A stretch of 14,129 nucleotides of DNA from Bifidobacterium breve (GTDB lineage: Bacteria; Actinomycetota; Acidimicrobiia; Acidimicrobiales; Ilumatobacteraceae), in assembly GCA_945871625.1 (NCBI GenBank), contig CAMBWL010000012.1, forward strand, positions 1-14,129, in the 5' to 3' direction. Below the pieces are notes generated by a model, which did not search any database, was not told the origin of the DNA, and saw only the letters and a list, made by a program, of their open reading frames with translations. This document shows positions 1 to 5,632 of the stretch, in pieces. A program made the position numbers and the translations under genes. Positions within the stretch are counted from its first letter, which is position 1. Every line of letters begins with the position of its first letter.

Positions 1-122
1 ATGACAACGATCTCGAACTTGTCGCGGGCGATGGTCTGCGAAATCAGCGACCGCAGACATCGCGAAATGTATTTCTCTTGGTTGTAGGCCGCAATCACGA
101 CTGAAATCACTGGTTGAGCCAT
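1..122 (-). CDS. Family 2 glycosyltransferase, N-terminal fragment (cut by left window edge)
   Basis: Only the first 40 codons are visible; the gene continues beyond base 1. The reading frame opens with an ATG at 122-120, and its N-terminus (MAQPVISVVIAAYNQEKYIS) is the classic first beta strand and loop of GT-A fold family 2 glycosyltransferases, which bind a nucleotide sugar (P-V-[IV]-S-V-[IV]-I-x-x-Y-N). The frame continues as a helix and a second hydrophobic strand (KFEIVV), as expected. The start lies 5 bases after the stop of the upstream aminotransferase gene, so the two are surely cotranscribed; no clear Shine-Dalgarno site precedes it. By context it is likely to attach the sugar made by this operon, or a neighbouring residue, to a surface glycan. 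Donor and acceptor cannot be read from this fragment. Confidence 0.85.
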   Translation of the reverse strand, partial: MAQPVISVVIAAYNQEKYISRCLRSLISQTIARDKFEIVV

Positions 123-127
123 AATTG

Positions 128-1288
128 TTACCGCAAAACTTTCGATAGTGCTTTGTGCAATCTTGCGGGCACGGCTTCATCCATTTTCACGACTACTGGT
201 AGCGACACTGCGCACTCGAGTCTGGCGCTCGAACTCGAAAACGCTTTCGACAAGTCGCCTCCATGACGGGCAACGAGTTCTGGCATGTGAGTCCATGTGC
301 CTGCAAAATGCCAAGTCACGGCCTCTGGCAGAATTTTCGTCGACAAACCTTCAGCAACAAGTGCATCTCGACACTGCCTAGCGGTTGCATTGTCTTTAAC
401 ACTGAAGACCAGTGCGTCTGCTGTTTCATAGGAACCAGCAGGCACTTCGCGGGCAACTATGCCCGGCAAAATCTTGATTGCCGCCCACATTGCGTCTCGA
501 TTTTTGCGTTGTGCCGAAACAACCGTTGAAAGTTTTTTCAACTGGGCCAAGCCGACTGCACCCTGCATCTCTGTCATGCGAAAGTTGAACCCGCTGCTGG
601 CGCGAGTGTCTTCCCATCTCGGCACCGCAGGATTATTTTCGTGTCCGTGATCATGCCACGCGGCCGCAGCCTTGTAGTCGGTCTCATTTTGAAAAACGAT
701 CATGCCACCCTCGCCTGTCGTCATCGTCTTGGCAAAGTCAAAACTGAAAGTGCCCATTCGACCCCAAGTGCCAAGTGGTCGACTATCCAAAGAACCGCCA
801 CAACCCCACGCGGCATCTTCAATCAAGGTGAGTTTATTTTTGCGACAAATGCTGTCGATTTCAAAAAGATTCGCCGGCGTGCCCAACATATGCACGGCGA
901 TGACTGCTTTCGTTTTTGCAGTGATCATTTTTGTCAAAGCCTTAGGATCAAGATTCAAAGTGCCGTCAATGTCGGCGCAAACCGGCGTCGCACCCGACTC
1001 GATGATCGCCTCGACAGTGGCGACAAAAGTGAAACTCTGGGTGATTACCTCATCACCTGGCTGCAAATCCAAAACTGCAAGCGCCACCCGCAGTGCAGCC
1101 GTACCCGAGGTGACAGCCAAAGCATGCGGCACGCCAAGCGAGTTTGCGAAAGCCTTTTCAAAGTCGCGAACCTTCCACTTGTTTTGTCTGATTGCGTCAA
1201 ACGAGTGACGAAACAAAACCCCGCCATGTTGAAAAATATCATCAACTTCAGCCTGCTCTTCAGCACCGATTAGTTCGTACCCAGGCAT
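128..1288 (-). CDS. DegT/DnrJ/EryC1/StrS-family PLP aminotransferase, KdnA-like
   Basis: This 386-residue protein has the usual length of the sugar-aminotransferase family. Visible motifs are SGTAAL (61-66, phosphate binding), the PLP-ring aspartate in IEDAA (D158) and the Schiff-base lysine in SFDFAKTMTTGEGG (K187). The opening MPGYELIG, the GVLFRHSF segment (24-31) and the HDHGH signature followed by the GFNFRMTEMQGAVG stretch resemble, from memory, KdnA of Shewanella. KdnA transaminates 8-oxo-Kdo to 8-amino-3,8-dideoxy-octulosonate using glutamate. The gene immediately upstream encodes a KdnB-like dehydrogenase that would supply the aldehyde substrate, which supports the assignment. The ATG start lies 23 bases after the dehydrogenase stop, with a modest AGGT upstream. 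Family membership is secure; the precise sugar substrate is inferred from context and could be another 3-deoxy-ulosonate. Confidence 0.9.
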   Translation of the reverse strand: MPGYELIGAEEQAEVDDIFQHGGVLFRHSFDAIRQNKWKVRDFEKAFANSLGVPHALAVTSGTAALRVALAVLDLQPGDEVITQSFTFVATVEAIIESGATPVCADIDGTLNLDPKALTKMITAKTKAVIAVHMLGTPANLFEIDSICRKNKLTLIEDAAWGCGGSLDSRPLGTWGRMGTFSFDFAKTMTTGEGGMIVFQNETDYKAAAAWHDHGHENNPAVPRWEDTRASSGFNFRMTEMQGAVGLAQLKKLSTVVSAQRKNRDAMWAAIKILPGIVAREVPAGSYETADALVFSVKDNATARQCRDALVAEGLSTKILPEAVTWHFAGTWTHMPELVARHGGDLSKAFSSSSARLECAVSLPVVVKMDEAVPARLHKALSKVLR

Positions 1289-1311
1289 GTGTTGATTTTA
1301 CCTAGAAATCT

Positions 1312-2415
1312 TTACATCTTCTCGAACAGCGAGATGATCCTTGTGTCGGTGAGCGTTGCGCGAAAGTTGCTGCCCAGCGCATTCGTCAGTGGCTTTTCAT
1401 GTTTGATCGTTGCGGCAATCAATGCGGCACGCAAGTCATCCGTCAGATTTGCGCAAACACCCCGCGGCAATTCAACTTTTTGCAATTCAATCATTTTACG
1501 AAACTCCGTGTGTGCCTCTGGGTAAAACTCACCTAGCGCATCGAGCACGATGCAATTAGCAACGCAATGGTGCAAGCCGAAGACGACGCTCAGTGCGGCA
1601 GAAAATGGATGAATCACGCCGACATAACTCGTTGCGATCGCACATCCACCCAGATAACTAGCCACCATCAGATCGCTCCGGCGCTCATCGGCCATCATGT
1701 CGTTGCTCAAAAACACATTGCGACACAGGTTCACGGTTTCGCGCGAATACGCATCACCAATTGCGTTGCGATAAGAACCTGCGAGTGCCTCGATGCAGTG
1801 AATGTATGCATCCATACCCGTGAAAAAATATTGGTTACGCGGCACCGTGCGCGTCAAACTTGGATCCAGCACGACATGATCAAAAACTGTGAAGTCACTG
1901 TTCATGCCCAACTTGAGACCAGTTTCAATATTTGTCATCACGCAAGTTCGTGTCGCTTCCGAGCCTGTACCCGAAATTGTTGGTACACCGATCTTGTGCA
2001 CGCCGGGTACTCGAACAAGATCCCAGCCTTGATATTCGGCAGCCAGACCACCGTTGGTCAACAAATTAGAAACTGCTTTTGCCGTGTCGAGTGTGATGCC
2101 ACCGCCAAAGCCAACAATTGTTGCCGGCGTTTTATGGCCAGACTTCTGCAACACGGCTACGAGTTCATCGATACTTTGTGTTGTGGGTTCATTGACCGTG
2201 CTTACAAAATGAACTGCATCAGTCGGTTTCGCCCCGAGCGAACTGGCGGTGTAATACTCGTTTTTAAAGTAATCATCGATCAAGAAAATTGCATGTGGCG
2301 TCTCGGCGCTTCGTTTTGACGCGACCAAGTCGGCAACCCCAGACACGGCGCCATCGCCGAAAGTAAACCGACCAACATTACGCACGATCTTGACCCCCGT
2401 GTCGAGAATCGTCAC
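1312..2415 (-). CDS. Iron-containing alcohol dehydrogenase, KdnB-like (3-deoxy-octulosonate 8-oxidase family)
   Basis: This is a 367-residue group III (Fe-dependent) alcohol dehydrogenase. The nucleotide-binding loop GFGGGITLDTAKAV is at 102-115, and GVPTISGTGSE is at 143-153. The four metal ligands are present with canonical spacing: D202 and H206 (GMDAYIHC), H269 (GVIHP) and H283 (GLHHCVAN), so the enzyme should be active. The segments AEYQGWDL, GMNSDFTVFD and the EFYPE...RGVCANL tail match what I recall of KdnB, which oxidises the C8 hydroxyl of Kdo to an aldehyde for amination by KdnA. The adjacent KdnA-like gene fits this. The start is GTG at 2415-2413, overlapping the stop of the upstream phosphatase gene by 4 bases (GTGA), a sign of translational coupling. 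An alternative is a related dehydrogenase acting on a different ulosonic or aldonic sugar. Confidence 0.88.
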   Translation of the reverse strand: MTILDTGVKIVRNVGRFTFGDGAVSGVADLVASKRSAETPHAIFLIDDYFKNEYYTASSLGAKPTDAVHFVSTVNEPTTQSIDELVAVLQKSGHKTPATIVGFGGGITLDTAKAVSNLLTNGGLAAEYQGWDLVRVPGVHKIGVPTISGTGSEATRTCVMTNIETGLKLGMNSDFTVFDHVVLDPSLTRTVPRNQYFFTGMDAYIHCIEALAGSYRNAIGDAYSRETVNLCRNVFLSNDMMADERRSDLMVASYLGGCAIATSYVGVIHPFSAALSVVFGLHHCVANCIVLDALGEFYPEAHTEFRKMIELQKVELPRGVCANLTDDLRAALIAATIKHEKPLTNALGSNFRATLTDTRIISLFEKM

Positions 2416-3236
2416 GCCAGACCACGCATTTTGTCAAACATCGCTACAGAGACATCAAGTTTTTTATTGCTCGCTACCACCGTGCAGGGCTCACTGTGAA
2501 TTCCCTCAGACAAATTGACACCTTCCAATTCAAAAGTACCACCCGCACCGTTGACGATCGCCAAACCCGCCGCCACATCCCAAAACATAATGTTGTGTTC
2601 GGCATAAACATCGGCACTGCCAGTTGCTACGAGCGCAAGTGAGGCGCAAGCAGAACCAATCATTCGCACTTTGCCAAAACCTGTCAGGACCTCGGCGAAA
2701 CTTGCCACTGCTTTTGCGTCATCAATCGGAAACCTGCTCGGAAAACCGGTAATCAATGTTGCCTGACCGCGATCTGCGCGATCTGACACAGTCACAGGCT
2801 TATCGCCAACGTGGGCCCCAATTCGTGGCCCTCCAAAAATTATTTGTTTTGTCACCAAATTGAACAGCACACCCAGAATTGGTTTGTCGGTGTCCCAGAG
2901 CGCGACCGAGATCATCGACGGACCAAGACTGCGGCTGAAGTTGTAACTTCCGTCAAGAGGATCAATCACCCATAACAAACTCGGCAATGTCCTGCCAGGG
3001 ATAAAACCAGTTTCTTCACTGAGAATCGCAATGCCTGTGTGTTTCAGCCCTTTAATCAGTTCTCTTTCGAGCATTGTGTCAGCCTCGAGTTTGACTTCGC
3101 GACCACCAATTTGTAAGTCGACTACATTTTTCGCCGCAACACTATTGGCGCGGATAAATTTTTTGCCTACTTTTTCGACAAGTTCGGTCACCAAGAGTGT
3201 GAAGCCATGAACGTCGTTGATCGTGATTTCTTCCAT
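2412..3236 (-). CDS. Inositol monophosphatase-family sugar phosphatase
   Basis: This protein of about 274 residues carries the full set of metal-dependent phosphatase motifs: K49 and D53 (VKLEAD), the SEETG glutamates (73-77), IDPLDGSYNF (91-100, with D92 and D95) and WDVAAG (219-224, with D220). Family members remove phosphate from inositol phosphate, sugar phosphates or nucleotides using Mg2+. In this operon a phosphatase would be needed to release a free ulosonic acid or aldose from a phosphorylated precursor, the job KdsC (an unrelated HAD enzyme) does in Kdo synthesis; that role is inferred. I take the ATG at 3236-3234, whose first base is the last base of the upstream TGA (TGATG coupling). 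A TTG one codon earlier (3239) is possible but less likely. The gene overlaps the following dehydrogenase gene by 4 bases. Confidence 0.88.
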   Translation of the reverse strand: MEEITINDVHGFTLLVTELVEKVGKKFIRANSVAAKNVVDLQIGGREVKLEADTMLERELIKGLKHTGIAILSEETGFIPGRTLPSLLWVIDPLDGSYNFSRSLGPSMISVALWDTDKPILGVLFNLVTKQIIFGGPRIGAHVGDKPVTVSDRADRGQATLITGFPSRFPIDDAKAVASFAEVLTGFGKVRMIGSACASLALVATGSADVYAEHNIMFWDVAAGLAIVNGAGGTFELEGVNLSEGIHSEPCTVVASNKKLDVSVAMFDKMRGLA

Positions 3237-4285
3237 CAATTGACCTCGGGGTCTTCAATTTTAAACTGCTTTCGCCAAAGTGGATCGGCATAATAAATTT
3301 TGTAAACAAGTTTCATTGTTTGATAAGCGTCGTGCGAAGTGCCGCTTTGCACAGGCTCATTGTTAAGAATGCTCTGTGTGAATGCCGCGATCTCGCGATC
3401 CCACGATGGGTCATCTTGATATTCAAATAGTTCTTCCTGCGGGTCTCCGTTGTCACGGTCGGGATCAGCCGTAACCAGCGTCATCGTCTCGTTGCCATAA
3501 CTCTTTGAACCGCTGAGGATGCCGCGCAAGATGACCCCACCACGTTGCATATTTATGTCGAGCGAAAACTGATGTCGCCACTGAGTTGCTGAACTATTAA
3601 GCATCGCCACAACGCCCTGCTCGGTGCGCATCAAGGCATAGGCGTTGTCTTCAACGTTGTATCCCCAATGGCCGTTTGAAATGAAACTCTGCACGTCCAC
3701 GAACTCACCGGCGATTAGTCGCATCAGATCAACCATATGAATGCCCTGATCTAGTAGCACCCCGCCACCGGCTACTTCTCTTTTTGCTCGCCAGTCGGCT
3801 TGATTGAAAGTGACCAACTTTGACTTGCCGTAAACCCCGCGTATGTTGATGATGTCGCCATATCGACCCGAACGAATAATTTTCAGCGCATCCTGCACCG
3901 AGTCGTGGTACCGATGATTGAAGCCGTACATCAATCGACATTGCGGATTTTTCTTCTCGATCGCGATGACGCTCGCAATATCGCTCATGTCGCGACCTGG
4001 CGGTTTTTCACAAAATACGTGCAGGCCTAGATTCAAGCCAGCCTTGGTTGCTTCGGCTGCAATATCGTTGGTCATACAAACGATCAAGACATCCAGGTCT
4101 TGCTCAAGAAGTTGTTGGTACGTTCGAAAATGCGAAACGCCGTTTGGCAATACACCATCACTGGTAAAGACTCGGTCACAGACTGCAATGAGTTTCAAAT
4201 TCGGATGGCGTTGGATACAGTCGCCGCGTCGCTTACCGACCACCCCGTAGCCCGCAATGCCAACTTTTAGGACTTTTGCGGTCAT
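3236..4285 (-). CDS. Gfo/Idh/MocA-family NAD(P)-dependent sugar oxidoreductase
   Basis: This 349-residue protein has the two-domain layout of the family. An N-terminal Rossmann fold carries GIAGYGVVGKRR (9-20) and an acidic residue at the end of the second strand (CDR, D37). It is followed by the hallmark EKPPG (93-97, catalytic-type K94). The C-terminal domain includes GGGVLLDQGIHMVDLMR (173-189), in which D179 and H183 occupy the conserved catalytic positions. Family members oxidise or reduce a hydroxyl or keto group of sugars or nucleotide sugars. Here the enzyme could tailor the aldehyde used by the aldolase or the ulosonic acid product; substrate and direction cannot be told. The ATG start lies 21 bases after the aldolase stop, and the stop is shared by one base with the phosphatase start, so it is an internal operon gene. 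Confidence 0.9.
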   Translation of the reverse strand: MTAKVLKVGIAGYGVVGKRRGDCIQRHPNLKLIAVCDRVFTSDGVLPNGVSHFRTYQQLLEQDLDVLIVCMTNDIAAEATKAGLNLGLHVFCEKPPGRDMSDIASVIAIEKKNPQCRLMYGFNHRYHDSVQDALKIIRSGRYGDIINIRGVYGKSKLVTFNQADWRAKREVAGGGVLLDQGIHMVDLMRLIAGEFVDVQSFISNGHWGYNVEDNAYALMRTEQGVVAMLNSSATQWRHQFSLDINMQRGGVILRGILSGSKSYGNETMTLVTADPDRDNGDPQEELFEYQDDPSWDREIAAFTQSILNNEPVQSGTSHDAYQTMKLVYKIYYADPLWRKQFKIEDPEVN

Positions 4286-4306
4286 CTAACTAGTTTAAAT
4301 TCTCGA

Positions 4307-5065
4307 TCACTTGGGTGCGGTTGCGCTGTGATTCAAAAAGACCGTATCTACGCCGTAAGCAATAAAGGTATAGCCCTCGCTGATTCTTTGTTTAAGCATT
4401 TTCGCATCTGGTTGCACCACATGAATGCCGCATGAGACCTTTTGTTTGGCGCAAACTTCAAGAATCTTGCTGAGCACATCCTTGTATTTTTTATTTTCAA
4501 AGTCACCAGTCATGCCAAGCGATGCCGACAAGTCGTATGGCCCGACCATGATTGCATCAAGACCCTTAACTTTGAGGATTGATTCAAGATCGTTCACGGC
4601 ATCAATGTGCTCAATTTGCGCGACAACCAGCGACTCCTGTGCTTCTTGCGTATACGAATCGAAAAACTTGCCAAATACGTTTGCGCGTTGAAACCCGACT
4701 CCGCGGCGGCCACTTGGTGGCCAATGACATTCATTAACTATTGCCTGCAATTGTGCAGCCGACGAGATCATCGGCACAACAACGCCAGCCGCGCCTTGAT
4801 CAAGAGCCTGACGACAATTGATTGGCAACGGACTTGCGACTCGTGCCAGTGGCAGTGTGCCGCCTAGTTCGAGTGCACGAAAAATATCTGGCAACTGATT
4901 TACGGCAACTGGGCCGTGTTCCATATCAATGGCCACCCATTGATAACCGGCGCGTCCCATGATTTCAGCAATATTTGAATCAGGAATTTGCATCCAACTG
5001 CCGATGACTGGCGAGCCACTTTGCAATGCCGTGCGAATTGTCCGCACTTTTTCAAGTCTGTTCAT
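4307..5065 (-). CDS. HpcH/HpaI-family aldolase (pyruvate-dependent, class II)
   Basis: This 252-residue protein matches the usual length of HpaI/RhmA-type aldolases, which reversibly join pyruvate to an aldehyde to give 4-hydroxy-2-oxo (2-keto-3-deoxy) acids with a divalent metal. Active-site residues are visible: the base in DMEHGP (H50), the pyruvate-binding arginine in LPLARV (R75), and the metal ligands in QIEH (E152) and GPYDLS (D178). The GVVVPMI and PSGRRGVG blocks are also typical. As the first gene of a sugar-modifying operon with KdnA/KdnB-like enzymes, it more likely makes than degrades a 3-deoxy-2-ulosonic acid; that is inference. The ATG at 5065 is preceded by a good Shine-Dalgarno (GAGG, 5 bases upstream). 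The gene begins 46 bases after the 3' end of the tRNA gene on the same strand. Confidence 0.9.
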   Translation of the reverse strand: MNRLEKVRTIRTALQSGSPVIGSWMQIPDSNIAEIMGRAGYQWVAIDMEHGPVAVNQLPDIFRALELGGTLPLARVASPLPINCRQALDQGAAGVVVPMISSAAQLQAIVNECHWPPSGRRGVGFQRANVFGKFFDSYTQEAQESLVVAQIEHIDAVNDLESILKVKGLDAIMVGPYDLSASLGMTGDFENKKYKDVLSKILEVCAKQKVSCGIHVVQPDAKMLKQRISEGYTFIAYGVDTVFLNHSATAPK

Positions 5066-5070
5066 TGATA

Positions 5071-5074
5071 CCTC
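5071..5074 (-). promoter_or_regulatory. Ribosome binding site of the aldolase gene
   Basis: On the minus strand GAGG is followed by a 5-base spacer and the ATG at 5065. It is the clearest Shine-Dalgarno site in the minus-strand operon and fixes the aldolase start. The remaining genes of that operon have weak sites or rely on overlap coupling. Confidence 0.6.
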
Positions 5075-5111
5075 GTTGTGCTGACGTGATGCTAAGTAAT
5101 TTACAGAGAAA

Positions 5112-5188
<77 letters not shown>

Positions 5189-5214
5189 TCGTGCCACTCA
5201 GGCTACCAGCGACA

Positions 5215-5223
5215 TGACATAAT
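5215..5223 (+). promoter_or_regulatory. Candidate extended -10 promoter for the coiled-coil gene
   Basis: TGACATAAT has the form of an extended -10 element (TGn followed by a near-consensus TATAAT). It ends 10 bases before the ATG at 5234, so the transcript would have almost no leader, as is common in actinobacteria. No convincing -35 box is present at the usual distance, and there is no Shine-Dalgarno site before the ATG. The assignment rests on this short motif alone. Confidence 0.35.
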
Positions 5224-5233
5224 CGCTGATGCG

Positions 5234-5617
5234 ATGCCACTCTTCAAACGAACACCCAAGGCGACACAGTCTGACCTCGAACTTCTCAAAACTGAATTGG
5301 CGGAGCTGCGTAGCGACCTAACAAAACGAACGAATGCACTCTCTTTGGTTACTGCTGCAACTAATGGTCTGGATCAAAAAATTACGATCATTGATGCTCG
5401 AATCAAAACGATGACAACTGAGTTGTCGCACCAACTTCACGAACTTGGCACCGAAATCGAATCACTCGTCAAAACTGCCGATGAGTCTGCATCACGCGAG
5501 GCACTCGAGCAACTTCGTGTCAATCAAACTCGCATCGCCAACGAGCAAGCCCGATACGAAATTGCTTTTCGCCAAGACCTCGCCGAAATTATTGAGCAGA
5601 TCAGAAAAGCAAAGTAG
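5234..5617 (+). CDS. Small coiled-coil protein of unknown function
   Basis: This 127-residue protein is not one I recognise. After a short basic N-terminus (MPLFKRTPK) it is almost wholly predicted helix with heptad-like spacing of Leu, Ile and Ala among Glu, Lys and Arg (for example LELLKTELAELRSDL at 16-30, and again from about 70 to 125), so it probably forms a coiled coil and a homo- or hetero-oligomer. It has no signal peptide, membrane segment, cysteine or enzyme motif. It is transcribed away from the initiator tRNA and ends 15 bases from the convergent UPF0182 gene stop. The start was chosen because the ATG sits just downstream of an extended -10 motif and no earlier in-frame start fits. 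A structural or scaffold role is plausible, but nothing in the sequence proves it. Confidence 0.7.
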   Translation: MPLFKRTPKATQSDLELLKTELAELRSDLTKRTNALSLVTAATNGLDQKITIIDARIKTMTTELSHQLHELGTEIESLVKTADESASREALEQLRVNQTRIANEQARYEIAFRQDLAEIIEQIRKAK

Positions 5618-5632
5618 CTAAACAATCAAGAA

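Noticed and set aside
641..1273. Plus-strand open frame of 210 codons opposite the KdnA-like gene
   Set aside because: The translation is rich in Arg, His, Cys and Asn without any motif, while the opposite strand encodes a complete enzyme with all catalytic residues.
1567..2319. Plus-strand open frame of 250 codons opposite the Fe alcohol dehydrogenase
   Set aside because: Its high Cys/His/Ile/Arg content is an effect of reading the antisense strand of a well-supported gene; there is no start context or domain.
3237..3239. TTG start for the phosphatase gene
   Set aside because: It would add only one residue. The ATG directly after it forms a TGATG overlap with the preceding stop, which is the commoner arrangement.
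5066..5111. Dedicated promoter for the aldolase operon
   Set aside because: AT-rich hexamers such as TAAATT occur on the minus strand, but none has a matching -35 box at proper spacing. Only the ribosome-binding site is supported.
5618..5632. Terminator between the convergent coiled-coil and UPF0182 genes
   Set aside because: The 15-base gap is AT-rich but has no stem-loop; any terminator would have to lie inside the coding ends.
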